Source: Pseudomonas cichorii
GTDB lineage: Bacteria; Pseudomonadota; Gammaproteobacteria; Pseudomonadales; Pseudomonadaceae
Reading direction: 5' to 3'
Assembly: GCF_015471405.1 (NCBI RefSeq)
Contig: NZ_BLVZ01000004.1
Location: forward strand, 62,001-126,000
Length of the DNA: 64,000 nucleotides
The notes under the pieces are model-generated. The model did not search any database, had not been told where the DNA came from, and saw only the letters and a list, made by a program, of their open reading frames with translations. Positions 37,529 to 48,758 of this stretch are shown here, piece by piece. The translations under genes and the position numbers were made by a program. How positions within the stretch are numbered: position 1 is the stretch's first letter; every line of letters starts with the position of its first letter.

Positions 37529-37762
37529 GCAGCATCCCTCGCTTCACCACGCGCCGTCACTCAGGCGGCGCGCTCCTCTTTGTATCCCTCCTCCCAGCCC
37601 TTGAGCAGATAGATAATCGATAGCCTTTTAGAGGAAAGCGAGACATTTTCGGGCCATCATATAACCTGAAGAAAGCTTCTATCATCGGCAAAGTACGATG
37701 TTTTGTGATCCTGACGGGAGTCTCGCCCGGATCAAGCCATTCTGCAGGAGGAGAAATCTTGA

Positions 37763-38839
37763 ATGCCGTATGTACCTAACGATGTTCTATCGCAACATTT
37801 TCAGAGCAATGGCCTGGATATCACCAGCAAGATCGAGGAGCACATCAATCAGGTCGCTCCTGACAGCCCCAACCTGCCTTTGTACCGAGACATGATCCTG
37901 ACCGTCCTGCGCATGGCCGAAGATGGCCGTAACCGCTGGGACGCCAAGATAACGCTGCAAACACTGCGCGAGCTGGACAGAGCATTCCGGGTGCTGGAGC
38001 GTTTCAAGGGACGCCGTAAAGTGACGGTGTTCGGCTCGGCCCGCACGCCAGTGGAACACCCTCTTTATGCGCAGGCCAGGGATCTTGGGGGAAAACTGGC
38101 TCGCTCCGACATGATGGTCATCACGGGTGCAGGTGGCGGCATCATGGCTGCTGCACACGAAGGGGCCGGTCGTAACAACAGCCTGGGCTTCAATATCACC
38201 CTTCCCTTTGAGCAACATGCCAACGCGACCGTGGAAGGGACTGAAAACCTCCTGCCATTCCACTTCTTCTTTACCCGCAAGCTGTTCTTCGTCAAGGAGG
38301 CCAATGCTCTGGTGCTATGCCCTGGAGGCTTCGGAACACTGGACGAAGCCCTGGAAGTACTGACACTGATCCAGACCGGCAAAAGCCCGCTGGTGCCTAT
38401 CGTGCTGCTGGATACGCCGGGCGGAAACTTCTGGCAGAGCGCACTGGACTTCATCAAGAACCAGTTGGAGGTCAACCACTACATTCTGCCAGCCGATATG
38501 AAACTGATGCGGCTGGTTTACAGCACCGACGAGGCTGTCGAAGAAATCAACAGGTTCTACAGTAACTTTCACTCCAGCCGCTGGCTGAAGAACAAGTTCG
38601 TGATTCGCATGCATCACCCGCTCAACGAGCAGGCACTGGCGCACATCCAGAAAGCCTTTGCCGATATCTGCAGCAGCGAAGACTTCCATCAGCACACTTA
38701 TCAGGGAGAAGAACACGACGAAGCGCAATTCAGTGACCTGACACGCCTTACATTTTCATTTACAGGGCGTAATCAAGGCCGGCTTCGCGAGTTGATCGAC
38801 TACATCAACCTGCCAGAGAACCTTGTCAGGAAAGCCTGA
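37763..38839 (+). CDS. LOG family protein (TIGR00730-like)
   Basis: The 358-residue product has a Rossmann-like LOG domain: TVFGSARTP, TGAGGGIMAAAHEGA and the phosphate-binding PGGFGTLDE (about 190). LOG proteins are phosphoribohydrolases that release bases from nucleotides, including cytokinin precursors in plants and some plant-associated microbes; here the extended N- and C-terminal parts make it a larger type, and the substrate cannot be assigned. The ATG at 37763 follows AGGAGGAG. It converges on recX. Confidence 0.88.
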   Translation: MPYVPNDVLSQHFQSNGLDITSKIEEHINQVAPDSPNLPLYRDMILTVLRMAEDGRNRWDAKITLQTLRELDRAFRVLERFKGRRKVTVFGSARTPVEHPLYAQARDLGGKLARSDMMVITGAGGGIMAAAHEGAGRNNSLGFNITLPFEQHANATVEGTENLLPFHFFFTRKLFFVKEANALVLCPGGFGTLDEALEVLTLIQTGKSPLVPIVLLDTPGGNFWQSALDFIKNQLEVNHYILPADMKLMRLVYSTDEAVEEINRFYSNFHSSRWLKNKFVIRMHHPLNEQALAHIQKAFADICSSEDFHQHTYQGEEHDEAQFSDLTRLTFSFTGRNQGRLRELIDYINLPENLVRKA

Positions 38840-38859
38840 TATCCGCACTGGATACCTGG

Positions 38860-39327
38860 CTAATCATCCTCGCCACGGCCGCTCAACAAGCGGCCGATCA
38901 TATCCAGCGGATACCCGCGATAGCTCAGGAAACGGCCTTGCTGGGCGCGCTCGCGTGCATCGGCAGGCAACCTGCCAGCAAATTTGCGTTGCCAGGTTTC
39001 GTACAGACGGGCTTGCCAGTCGACACCGCACTCCCTGAGCGCTTCTTCAATATCGCCCCGCTGCAAGCCACGCTGCCCCAGCTCTTCACGAATACGCAAA
39101 GGGCCATAGCCCGAACGTGCCCTGGAGGAAACGAAGCTTTCAAGATAGCGGGATTCAGAGAGCAGCCCTTCCTCGACCAGACGGTCAAGGGCGGACTCGA
39201 TATGCTCGGGAGAAGCGCCGCGCTGACGCAGCTTGCGCGTCAGCTCGACTCGACCATGCTCGCGTCGCGCGAGCAGGTCCATTGCGGTTCGTCGTACGGC
39301 GACAGTGGTATCGAGCACAACAGGCAT
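38860..39327 (-). CDS. recX: Regulatory protein RecX
   Basis: RecX binds RecA filaments and limits their extension. The 155-residue product has three helical repeats typical of the family ([20 protein letters not shown], then the [26 protein letters not shown] region). It starts 9 bases after the recA stop, so it is co-transcribed with recA at lower level. Confidence 0.93.
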   Translation of the reverse strand: MPVVLDTTVAVRRTAMDLLARREHGRVELTRKLRQRGASPEHIESALDRLVEEGLLSESRYLESFVSSRARSGYGPLRIREELGQRGLQRGDIEEALRECGVDWQARLYETWQRKFAGRLPADARERAQQGRFLSYRGYPLDMIGRLLSGRGEDD

Positions 39328-39336
39328 GAGGCTTGA

Positions 39337-40401
39337 TCAGATATCTGCGTCGATTTCAGCCATGTCATCGGCATCGGCCGATTCACGGGAGCCAACAGCC
39401 TTGGTGTCGACACCTGGAGTCAGAAGTTTGTCGCGGATCTGCTTCTCAAGTGCAGCGCCGATTTCCGGGTTATCCGCCAGGAACTTCGCCGAGTTGGCTT
39501 TACCCTGACCGATCTTGCTGCCTTGGTAGCTGTACCACGCGCCGGACTTCTCGACAAAGCCATGCAACACAGCCAGGTCGATGATCTCACCGTTGAGGTA
39601 GATGCCCTTGCCGTAAAGAATCTGGAACTCTGCCTGACGGAACGGCGGAGCCACCTTGTTCTTCACGATCTTGACGCGGGTTTCGCTACCCACCACTTCA
39701 TCGCCTTCTTTCACGGCGCCGGTACGGCGAATATCCAGACGTACCGAGGCGTAGAACTTCAGAGCGTTACCACCAGTGGTGGTTTCAGGGCTGCCGAACA
39801 TCACGCCGATTTTCATACGGATCTGGTTGATGAAGATGACCAGACAGTTGGCGTTCTTGATGTTACCGGTGATCTTGCGCAGCGCCTGAGACATCAGACG
39901 TGCTTGCAGACCAACGTGCATGTCACCCATTTCGCCTTCGATTTCGGCCTTGGGTACCAATGCGGCAACGGAGTCGACGACGATGACGTCGACGGCATTG
40001 GAGCGCACCAGCATGTCGGTGATTTCCAGGGCCTGCTCACCGGTGTCCGGCTGCGAAACCAGCAGGTCGTCGACATTGACGCCCAGCTTGCCGGCGTATT
40101 CAGGGTCCAGTGCGTGCTCGGCATCGACGAACGCACAGGTTGCGCCTGCTTTCTGGGCTTGAGCGATGACCGAAAGGGTCAGCGTGGTTTTACCCGAAGA
40201 CTCGGGACCGTAGATTTCAACGATCCGGCCTTTAGGCAAGCCGCCGATACCCAGTGCGATATCCAGACCCAGCGAACCGGTGGAAATAGAAGGAATAGCC
40301 TGACGATCATGGTCACCCATGCGCATTACGGCACCTTTACCGAATTGACGCTCGATCTGACCCAGGGCCGCAGCCAAGGCTTTCTTCTTGTTGTCGTCCA
40401 T
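39337..40401 (-). CDS. recA: Recombinase RecA
   Basis: RecA forms filaments on single-stranded DNA, catalyses strand exchange and triggers LexA self-cleavage. The 354-residue product has Walker A GPESSGKT (65-72), the DNA-binding loops and an acidic C-terminus. The start is the ATG at 40399-40401, with GAGGA 6 bases upstream; a GTG/other start four codons earlier is not needed. A LexA box lies 52 bases upstream. Confidence 0.98.
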   Translation of the reverse strand: MDDNKKKALAAALGQIERQFGKGAVMRMGDHDRQAIPSISTGSLGLDIALGIGGLPKGRIVEIYGPESSGKTTLTLSVIAQAQKAGATCAFVDAEHALDPEYAGKLGVNVDDLLVSQPDTGEQALEITDMLVRSNAVDVIVVDSVAALVPKAEIEGEMGDMHVGLQARLMSQALRKITGNIKNANCLVIFINQIRMKIGVMFGSPETTTGGNALKFYASVRLDIRRTGAVKEGDEVVGSETRVKIVKNKVAPPFRQAEFQILYGKGIYLNGEIIDLAVLHGFVEKSGAWYSYQGSKIGQGKANSAKFLADNPEIGAALEKQIRDKLLTPGVDTKAVGSRESADADDMAEIDADI

Positions 40402-40452
40402 TGAAGTCCTCACGTAATCAAATTCAATTTAGGGCCTGAGCGATCAGAACAC

Positions 40453-40468
40453 CTGTATAAGTAGACAG
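40453..40468 (-). promoter_or_regulatory. LexA (SOS) box of recA
   Basis: CTGTATAAGTAGACAG fits the CTG-N10-CAG consensus and lies 52 bases before the recA start, the usual position for LexA repression. Confidence 0.85.
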
Positions 40469-40495
40469 TATTATTCCACAGCGATGAGCGCTCGC

Positions 40496-40996
40496 CTACC
40501 CCTGTTTTGGCATTTCTCCAACAGCAAGCTGTATCAGCCCCTCTAGCGCGGCCTTAACCGTTTGTCGGCGCACTTCATCGCGGTCGCCGTCGAACTGTCG
40601 ACGCTGAGCGACAAGCGTCTCTCCCATGCCCCAGCACAGCCATACGGTGCCGACCGGCTTTTCAACCGAACCACCGCCAGGCCCTGCCACGCCACTGACG
40701 GCAACGGCGAAACGAGCGCCACTTTTCTCCTGCGCACCACGCACCATGGCTTCCACGACGGGCTGGCTGACTGCGCCGTGTGTCACAAACAGCTCGGCAG
40801 GCACATCGAGCTGCCGGGTTTTCTGAGTATTGGAATAGGTCACATAGCCTGCTTCAAACCAGGCAGAGCTGCCACCGATGCGGGTAATGGCTTCGGCAAT
40901 CCCGCCGCCCGTACAGGACTCTGCGGTAGTGACCTGAGCATTGATGGCTTTTAGATGCTTGCCGAGCGATTCGGCAAGCCGGGTAATTTCATCCAC
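40496..40996 (-). CDS. CinA C-terminal-type nicotinamide-nucleotide amidase
   Basis: The 166-residue product corresponds to the stand-alone CinA amidase domain (PncC/YgaD type), which deamidates nicotinamide mononucleotide to nicotinate mononucleotide in NAD salvage. Motifs are TTAESCTGGGIAEAIT (catalytic Ser/Thr region), GYVTYSNTQK and SGVAGPGG. The start is set at a GTG (40994-40996) with AGGAAAAG upstream; an ATG at 41068 would add 24 residues not typical of the family. It lies just upstream of recA on the same strand, as in many bacteria. Confidence 0.85.
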   Translation of the reverse strand: MDEITRLAESLGKHLKAINAQVTTAESCTGGGIAEAITRIGGSSAWFEAGYVTYSNTQKTRQLDVPAELFVTHGAVSQPVVEAMVRGAQEKSGARFAVAVSGVAGPGGGSVEKPVGTVWLCWGMGETLVAQRRQFDGDRDEVRRQTVKAALEGLIQLAVGEMPKQG

Positions 40997-41068
40997 GATC
41001 TTTTCCTGTAACAACCGAACGGAGCGAGCCAAAGCGGCCACCTGAGCAGCCGCTCGCTCATGGGGCAA

Positions 41069-41197
41069 CTATGACTCTTTTTTCTTCGGACAGGGTTTGC
41101 GGATCGTCTCAACGGTTGTTTCTTTCGGGCGGCGCCTGGCCTCTTCGACAGGAATGAAGCGCCCGCTACCAGAATCCCGTGCTCGTTTGTTCGCCAT
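41069..41197 (-). CDS. Small basic protein of unknown function (42 residues)
   Basis: A short frame encodes MANKRARDSGSGRFIPVEEA and a Lys/Arg-rich tail, ending KKKES. AAGGA lies 8 bases before the ATG (41195-41197). Similar short basic proteins occur at this place in other pseudomonads as I recall. It has no recognised domain; nucleic-acid binding is only suggested by the charge. It sits between mutS (divergent) and the CinA-type gene. Confidence 0.7.
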   Translation of the reverse strand: MANKRARDSGSGRFIPVEEARRRPKETTVETIRKPCPKKKES

Positions 41198-41456
41198 ATA
41201 AAAATCCTTTTTTATAAGGTGCCGCCCGTCATTGGGCGACAACGCTGAAAGTCTATACAGCCGATCCACATCACGGGTCGTCTGGAAACCTTCGGTGACG
41301 AAACAGGAAGTGTCGGCCATGCCTGCGCTATGAGGGTGTGCGTGGTAACCTTGCGCCCATCGCAAAAACACGGCAGACAGCCCTCGGCACGAGAGGGGTT
41401 ACATGTCACACCCTGAAATTTGCCCAACCCTTCTAACGAACTTGCCTAACCTACTG

Positions 41457-44036
41457 ATGAATAAAGCAATTTCCGATCTCTCTTCGCACACCCCCATGAT
41501 GCAGCAGTACTGGAAGCTGAAGAACCAGCATCCCGATCAGCTGATGTTCTACCGCATGGGCGACTTCTATGAAATCTTCTACGAAGACGCCAAAAAAGCC
41601 GCCAGGCTGCTGGATATCACCCTGACTGCGCGTGGCCAGTCGGCCGGTCAAAGCATCCCCATGTGCGGCATTCCGTACCATGCAGCCGAAGGGTATCTGG
41701 CCAAGCTGGTAAAACTGGGCGAATCAGTGGTGATCTGCGAACAGATCGGCGACCCGGCGACCAGCAAAGGGCCGGTAGAGCGTCAGGTCGTGCGTATCAT
41801 CACACCGGGCACCATCAGCGACGAAGCCTTCCTTGACGAGCGCCGGGACAACCTGCTCGCGGCGGTCCTGGGTGACGAGCGTCTGTTTGGTCTGGCGGTC
41901 CTGGATATCACCAGCGGCAACTTCAGCGTGCTTGAAATCAAGGGCTGGGAAAACCTGCTGGCAGAGCTGGAACGTATCAACCCTGTCGAGCTGCTGATTC
42001 CCGACGACTGGCCTCAGGGCCTTCCGGCAGAAAAGCGCCGCGGCTCGCGTCGTCGTGCGCCTTGGGATTTCGAGCGAGATTCAGCGCATAAAAGCCTGTG
42101 CCAGCAATTCGCGACTCAGGATCTCAAAGGCTTTGGCTGCGAAAACCTGACACTGGCCATTGGTGCCGCAGGCTGTCTGCTGAGCTATGCCAAGGAAACC
42201 CAGCGCACCGCATTGCCGCACTTGCGCAGCCTGCGCCACGAGCGCCTGGACGACACCGTGGTGCTGGATGCCGCCAGCCGCCGCAACCTTGAGCTGGACA
42301 CGAACCTGGCTGGCGGACGCGACAACACGCTGCAATCGGTCATGGACCGCTGCCAGACAGCCATGGGCACGCGCTTGCTGACCCGCTGGCTCAATCGCCC
42401 ACTGCGCGACCTGACAGTTCTCCAGGCCCGACAGACTTCGATCGGCTGCTTCCTGGAAAGCTACCGCTTCGAGAGCCTGCAACCGCAGCTCAAGGAAATC
42501 GGTGACATCGAGCGCATCCTGGCGCGTATCGGCCTGCGCAACGCCCGTCCACGGGACCTTGCACGCCTGCGTGACGCTCTGGGCGCGCTGCCGGAGCTGC
42601 AACAGGCGATGACCAGCCTGGAAGCACCGCATCTGCAACAGTTGGCCCGGACCACAAGCACCTACCCGGAACTTGCAGACCTGCTGCAACGGGCGATCAT
42701 CGATAACCCGCCCGCCGTGATTCGCGACGGCGGCGTGCTGAAGACCGGCTACGATGCCGAACTGGACGAGTTGCAGTCGCTGAGCGAGAACGCCGGCCAG
42801 TTCCTTATCGACCTGGAGGCACGGGAAAAGGCCCGTACCGGCCTTGCCAACCTGAAAGTCGGCTATAACCGCGTACACGGCTACTTCATCGAGCTGCCCA
42901 GCAAGCAGGCCGAGCAGGCGCCAGCCGACTATATCCGTCGCCAGACCCTCAAAGGCGCAGAGCGCTTCATTACGCCCGAACTGAAAGAGTTCGAGGACAA
43001 GGCGCTGTCAGCCAAGAGCCGCGCCCTGGCACGAGAAAAAATGCTCTACGAGGCCTTGCTGGAAGACCTGATCGGTCATCTGGCACCGCTGCAGGACACC
43101 GCTGCGGCTCTGGCCGAGCTGGACGTCTTGAGCAATCTGGCCGAACGCGCACTGAATCTGGATCTCAATTGCCCGCGCTTCTCAAGCGAACCGTGCATGC
43201 GCATCGATCAGGGCCGTCATCCGGTGGTCGAACAAGTATTGTCCACACCGTTCGTGGCCAACGACCTGTCTCTGGATGACAACACCCGCATGCTGGTGAT
43301 TACCGGCCCGAACATGGGCGGTAAATCGACCTACATGCGTCAGACCGCATTGATCGTATTGCTCGCTCACATTGGCAGCTTTGTTCCGGCCGCCAGTTGC
43401 GAACTGTCTCTGGTCGACAGGATCTTCACCCGTATCGGCTCCAGCGATGATCTGGCGGGCGGACGCTCGACATTCATGGTGGAAATGAGCGAAACCGCCA
43501 ATATCCTGCATAACGCAACCGACCGCAGCCTGGTGCTGATGGACGAAGTCGGACGCGGCACCAGCACATTCGACGGTCTTTCGCTGGCCTGGGCTGCGGC
43601 AGAATGTCTCGCCCAGTTGCGCGCCTACACCTTGTTCGCCACTCACTATTTCGAGCTGACGGTGCTGCCCGAGAGCGAGCCGCTGGTGAGCAACGTGCAC
43701 CTGAACGCGACCGAGCACAACGAACGGATTGTCTTCCTGCACCGGGTTCTTCCCGGGCCGGCAAGCCAGAGCTATGGCCTGGCAGTGGCACAACTGGCGG
43801 GGGTTCCAGCCAAAGTGATCACGCGCGCCAAGGAACATTTGCTGCGACTGGAAACCACCAGCCTGCCCCATGAGCAACCTCGACCAAAACCCGGAAAACC
43901 GGCAGCGCCCATGCAAAGCGACATGTTTGCAAGCCTGCCCCATCCGGTGCTGGAAGAGCTGTCGAAGGTAAAAGTCGACGACCTTACACCTCGTCAGGCA
44001 CTAGAGTTGCTGTATTCATTGCAAACTCGGGTCTGA
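41457..44036 (+). CDS. mutS: DNA mismatch repair protein MutS
   Basis: MutS recognises base mismatches and, with MutL, starts strand-directed repair. The 859-residue product has the mismatch-binding N-terminal domain ([15 protein letters not shown] with its Phe-x-Glu), connector, core, clamp, and the ABC-type ATPase domain (Walker [11 protein letters not shown], signature STFMVEMSE, Walker [13 protein letters not shown]). The start is set at the ATG at 41457 by homology ([18 protein letters not shown]); no good ribosome binding site is seen, and a frame from 41403 stays open upstream. Confidence 0.96.
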   Translation: MNKAISDLSSHTPMMQQYWKLKNQHPDQLMFYRMGDFYEIFYEDAKKAARLLDITLTARGQSAGQSIPMCGIPYHAAEGYLAKLVKLGESVVICEQIGDPATSKGPVERQVVRIITPGTISDEAFLDERRDNLLAAVLGDERLFGLAVLDITSGNFSVLEIKGWENLLAELERINPVELLIPDDWPQGLPAEKRRGSRRRAPWDFERDSAHKSLCQQFATQDLKGFGCENLTLAIGAAGCLLSYAKETQRTALPHLRSLRHERLDDTVVLDAASRRNLELDTNLAGGRDNTLQSVMDRCQTAMGTRLLTRWLNRPLRDLTVLQARQTSIGCFLESYRFESLQPQLKEIGDIERILARIGLRNARPRDLARLRDALGALPELQQAMTSLEAPHLQQLARTTSTYPELADLLQRAIIDNPPAVIRDGGVLKTGYDAELDELQSLSENAGQFLIDLEAREKARTGLANLKVGYNRVHGYFIELPSKQAEQAPADYIRRQTLKGAERFITPELKEFEDKALSAKSRALAREKMLYEALLEDLIGHLAPLQDTAAALAELDVLSNLAERALNLDLNCPRFSSEPCMRIDQGRHPVVEQVLSTPFVANDLSLDDNTRMLVITGPNMGGKSTYMRQTALIVLLAHIGSFVPAASCELSLVDRIFTRIGSSDDLAGGRSTFMVEMSETANILHNATDRSLVLMDEVGRGTSTFDGLSLAWAAAECLAQLRAYTLFATHYFELTVLPESEPLVSNVHLNATEHNERIVFLHRVLPGPASQSYGLAVAQLAGVPAKVITRAKEHLLRLETTSLPHEQPRPKPGKPAAPMQSDMFASLPHPVLEELSKVKVDDLTPRQALELLYSLQTRV

Positions 44037-44283
44037 CGCGAAGCGTTACAAGCTGTTAGAATCCCGCGCGGTTTGGGATGCTCCCAGCTTTTAGCCTGGT
44101 TGGGCAGCTATCGAGCCGCGTGAAAACGCAGCGAACCAAGGGTCGAGCGGCAGGCAATGCAGTCCATCTGCCTCAAGGCCGCTCACTCCATGCACGTGTT
44201 TTCATAAGGCCGGGAAACGCCCCGAACCTGGCAATCCCTATCTGGAAGGGCAATGCCGCAGCCGCCTGAGGAGAGAATTAGAA

Positions 44284-44607
44284 ATGACCTTCGTCGTCAC
44301 CGACAACTGCATCAAGTGCAAGTACACCGACTGCGTAGAAGTCTGTCCGGTGGACTGCTTTTACGAAGGCCCGAACTTCCTGGTGATTCACCCGGATGAG
44401 TGCATCGATTGCGCGCTTTGTGAGCCTGAATGCCCTGCGCAAGCCATCTTCTCCGAAGATGAGATTCCTGCTGGCATGGAAAACTTCATCGAGCTCAACG
44501 CCGAACTCGCAGAAGTGTGGCCCAACATCACAGAAAGAAAAGATGCCCTGCCCGACGCAGAAGAATGGGACGGCAAGACAGGCAAGATCGCAGATCTGGA
44601 ACGCTGA
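44284..44607 (+). CDS. fdxA: 7Fe (3Fe-4S/4Fe-4S) ferredoxin FdxA
   Basis: FdxA is a small soluble electron carrier. The 107-residue product has the Azotobacter-type ligand pattern: Cys9, Cys17, Cys21 region with Cys25 and the second set [12 protein letters not shown] (Cys40, Cys43, Cys46, Cys50). GGAGAG lies upstream of the ATG. It is followed by a terminator and then by the opposite-strand RsmZ RNA, as in other pseudomonads. Confidence 0.95.
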   Translation: MTFVVTDNCIKCKYTDCVEVCPVDCFYEGPNFLVIHPDECIDCALCEPECPAQAIFSEDEIPAGMENFIELNAELAEVWPNITERKDALPDAEEWDGKTGKIADLER

Positions 44608-44622
44608 GTTCCAGGATTGCCA

Positions 44623-44646
44623 GAAAGGCCCTTCGGGGCTTTTTTT
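44623..44646 (+). terminator. Terminator after fdxA
   Basis: Stem AAAGGCCC / GGGGCTTT with TTCG-type loop and a run of T, 16 bases after the fdxA stop. Confidence 0.85.
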
Positions 44647-44672
44647 GTGAGTGCAAAACAGGTTTTACAGGC

Positions 44673-44805
44673 AAAAAAAAGGGGCGGTATGACCCGCCCA
44701 CATTTTTTCCCTAGTCCCTGTAATCCTTTTCATCATCCTGATGAATCGCTTCTTGCGATGTCCTTGACGGTCCTCCTTGACTGCCTGTGCCTGTCCGTTG
44801 GCACA
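44673..44805 (-). ncRNA. rsmZ: Small regulatory RNA RsmZ
   Basis: RsmZ sequesters RsmA/CsrA-type translational repressors through GGA motifs in loops. The minus strand between fdxA and rpoS carries eight GGA trinucleotides, several in hairpin loops: TGTGCC/GGCACA around ACGGACA at the 5' end, ATCGC/GCGAT, and TTCATC/GATGAA around AGGAT. It ends in a GGGCGG/CCGCCC stem with eight T (terminator 44673-44699). The position between fdxA and rpoS, the size (about 130 nt) and the 5' TGTGCC match P. fluorescens and P. aeruginosa rsmZ. The exact 5' end is inferred from a TAATAT -10 (44812-44817). Confidence 0.9.
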
Positions 44806-44811
44806 GTTCCG

Positions 44812-44817
44812 ATATTA
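44812..44817 (-). promoter_or_regulatory. Predicted -10 of rsmZ
   Basis: Minus-strand TAATAT, 6-7 bases before the predicted RNA start. A weak -35 is expected, since the gene depends on activation by GacA. Confidence 0.55.
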
Positions 44818-44975
44818 GTGATTTTCAGGCCGTGGGCAACACCTGAAAATACGCCAGAAAATTTCTTACCTTGCTGTTTAAAAAATAAAATGCCTTTCAA
44901 TTCATTCAGTTAAAAAATTGCAGTGCAGAAAAATCTTTTATCCCGCCCAATAAGCCCCTGATAGCTTACGAAACG

Positions 44976-44993
44976 GGTAAGCAAAGGCTTACG
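44976..44993 (-). promoter_or_regulatory. GacA-type upstream activating site of rsmZ
   Basis: The 18-base element contains GTAAGC-AAAG-GCTTAC, a perfect inverted repeat matching the TGTAAG-N6-CTTACA consensus for GacA binding. It lies about 171-188 bases before the predicted rsmZ start, the known distance for this site. Confidence 0.85.
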
Positions 44994-45075
44994 TATCGCG
45001 CACATATCACCGCCAAAAAAGTCTGTCAGGAATTTCAGACATGCGCAGCCGACTTTATAAGATGGTGATCATGTA

Positions 45076-45114
45076 AAAGGCCGATGTAAACATTTGATGT
45101 TTACATCGGCCTTT
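45076..45114 (-). terminator. Long perfect hairpin after rpoS
   Basis: Two 18-base arms (45076-45093 and 45097-45114) pair perfectly around a 3-base loop, with four T after the stem on the minus strand. It is the likely rpoS terminator, 19 bases after the stop. Confidence 0.82.
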
Positions 45115-45132
45115 CGCACGCAGGGGGGATGC

Positions 45133-46143
45133 TTATTGGAAGAGGGACTCGCTCGAAAGACCATTCTTTTCGAGGATTTCACGGAGACGTTTCAGACCTT
45201 CGACCTGAATCTGGCGAACACGCTCACGGGTAAGGCCAATTTCAAGCCCTACGTCCTCAAGCGTACTGCTTTCATGCCCGCGTAAACCGAAGCGGCGTAT
45301 CACCACTTCACGCTGCTTGTCGGTCAGCTCGGACAGCCATTGGTCGATACTCTGGGAAAGATCATCATCCTGCAGAAGCTCGCAAGGGTCTGTAGGACGA
45401 TCATCCGTCAGGGTATCGAGCAGCGTCTTGTCCGAATCAGGCCCCAGAGAGACATCAACCGAAGAAACACGCTCGTTGAGCCCAAGCATGCGCTTGACCT
45501 CGCAGACGGGTTTTTCCAGCAGATTTGCAATCTCTTCAGGAGAAGGTTCGTGATCGAGCTTCTGCGTCAACTCACGAGCGGCACGCAGATAGACATTCAG
45601 CTCCTTGACGACATGAATCGGCAACCGGATGGTCCGGGTCTGATTCATGATGGCACGCTCGATGGTCTGACGAATCCACCATGTCGCGTAGGTCGAGAAA
45701 CGGAAACCGCGTTCCGGATCGAATTTTTCGACAGCCCGGATCAAGCCCAGGTTGCCTTCTTCGATCAAATCAAGCAATGACAACCCACGATTGACATAGC
45801 GCCTGGCGATTTTAACCACCAGCCGCAGATTGCTTTCAATCATGCGCTTGCGTCCAGCCGGATCCCCACGTTGCGACAATCTCGCAAAGTGGACCTCCTC
45901 TTCCGGGGACAACAGGGGAGAAAACCCTATTTCATTGAGATACAACTGGGTGGCATCGAGCGCCCGAGTGTAATCAATATATTTATGTTGTTTGAGCGAT
46001 GAGTTGTGCTTGGCCTTGGTTCGATCCGAGGCGGCAGTAGACGGCTGCCTCTCGTTCGAGTTGTCCTCCAGGACAATGCCGGTTTCCATGAGGAGCACTT
46101 CATCATCGATGTCAAACTCCGGCGCTTCGCTGCTAAGAGCCAT
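45133..46143 (-). CDS. rpoS: Stationary-phase sigma factor RpoS
   Basis: RpoS directs RNA polymerase to stationary-phase and stress promoters. The 336-residue product has sigma regions 1.2 (about 60-100), 2 ([20 protein letters not shown], the -10 binding [13 protein letters not shown]), 3 and 4 (helix-turn-helix [22 protein letters not shown]). It follows nlpD by 102 bases; in pseudomonads the main rpoS promoter lies inside nlpD. Confidence 0.97.
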   Translation of the reverse strand: MALSSEAPEFDIDDEVLLMETGIVLEDNSNERQPSTAASDRTKAKHNSSLKQHKYIDYTRALDATQLYLNEIGFSPLLSPEEEVHFARLSQRGDPAGRKRMIESNLRLVVKIARRYVNRGLSLLDLIEEGNLGLIRAVEKFDPERGFRFSTYATWWIRQTIERAIMNQTRTIRLPIHVVKELNVYLRAARELTQKLDHEPSPEEIANLLEKPVCEVKRMLGLNERVSSVDVSLGPDSDKTLLDTLTDDRPTDPCELLQDDDLSQSIDQWLSELTDKQREVVIRRFGLRGHESSTLEDVGLEIGLTRERVRQIQVEGLKRLREILEKNGLSSESLFQ

Positions 46144-46245
46144 TGTTATAGTCCTTTGGTGAGTTCGACCTCAAGCTCAGCGTCGCCTATATCCATGGCA
46201 ACGTTTGAGCCCATTCCCTCTGCGTCAGGAACAGGCTGACAACTA

Positions 46246-47124
46246 TCAGCGACGTGGCAAAAACTGCAGCGGATCTACAGGCTTTCCTTGTCGGCGAATC
46301 TCAAAATGCAGCTTCACCCTGTCAGTTCCTGTTGACCCCATCTCGGCAATTGTCTGCCCCGCCTTGACTTGTTGCCCCTCCCGAACCAAGAGCCTGCGGT
46401 TGTGACCGTAGGCGCTGACGTAGGTATCGCTGTGTTTGATGATTATCAATTCGCCGTAGCCCCGCAATCCACTTCCGGCGTATACAACTGATCCATCAGA
46501 CGCTGCCAAAACAGGCTGTCCCAAATCACCTGCGATATCAATTCCTTTATTCAAACTGCCGTTTGAGGAAAATTTTCCTATCAAAGTGCCACTTGCAGGC
46601 CATGCCCAGCCTGTAGGGGACTTCCCGGCAGCGCCCGCAGAAGTATCGCCAGCGGGAGGTATTACCACAGGTGTAACTGCGACCGGCCTGGAAATGACAG
46701 TGGTCTTGACCGAGCCGGAGGCGCTTGTACGGGTGGATGTAGTGGCGGTAGCCGGGGCCGGTTGTACTACGACTGGAGCGGAGGCCACGTTATCGGATGT
46801 TGAATTTGAACGCCCGTCAAAGCGAATCGTCTGACCGGGTTTAATCGTGTAGGGCTCTGGGATCTGGTTGCGCGAAGCCAGTGCTTTCCAGTCCCAGCCG
46901 TAACGAAATGCAATGGAAAACAGGGTATCGCCACGTCGCACGACATATTGCCCGGTCGTGACCGCAGGACGTTGTGACGTTACGTTACCGTTGCGATCAA
47001 CGACACGAACACCGCCCGAAGGAGAACTGGCGCAGCCGACCAAGAGGACACTGAGTGCAATGCCAATCACCAGACGCTGATAACTTGCTGAAAACTTTAG
47101 CTGCCGAATGACTGTGTGACTCAC
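46246..47124 (-). CDS. nlpD: Lipoprotein NlpD with LysM and M23 domains
   Basis: NlpD activates the amidase AmiC during septum splitting. The 292-residue product has a lipoprotein signal (lipobox LLVGC, Cys about residue 31), a LysM domain (about 58-101: YVVRRGDTLFSIAFRYG), a Pro/Ala/Thr linker and a degenerate M23 peptidase domain (about 175-290) lacking a full zinc site, typical of activators. The start codon is GTG (47122-47124) with AGGGAG upstream. It belongs to the surE-pcm-nlpD-rpoS cluster. Confidence 0.95.
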   Translation of the reverse strand: MSHTVIRQLKFSASYQRLVIGIALSVLLVGCASSPSGGVRVVDRNGNVTSQRPAVTTGQYVVRRGDTLFSIAFRYGWDWKALASRNQIPEPYTIKPGQTIRFDGRSNSTSDNVASAPVVVQPAPATATTSTRTSASGSVKTTVISRPVAVTPVVIPPAGDTSAGAAGKSPTGWAWPASGTLIGKFSSNGSLNKGIDIAGDLGQPVLAASDGSVVYAGSGLRGYGELIIIKHSDTYVSAYGHNRRLLVREGQQVKAGQTIAEMGSTGTDRVKLHFEIRRQGKPVDPLQFLPRR

Positions 47125-47331
47125 CCGCCACTCCCTTTACTGGTGACTGAATTCGAAAGATGCCTATTGTGCCGCAAGAACGGCGGGCAGCCAGTGATTA
47201 ACTGTGCAAAGCCCTCATCATGCATGAATCATGTATGCGAAATGATGCCATGCTGCCACATATCGCCCTGATCAGCAGGGTGAGTAGACCGATGAGTGCG
47301 GTCAGAATTCACTTGAAGCTCCATTTACATG

Positions 47332-48745
<1,414 letters not shown>

Positions 48746-48758
<13 letters not shown>

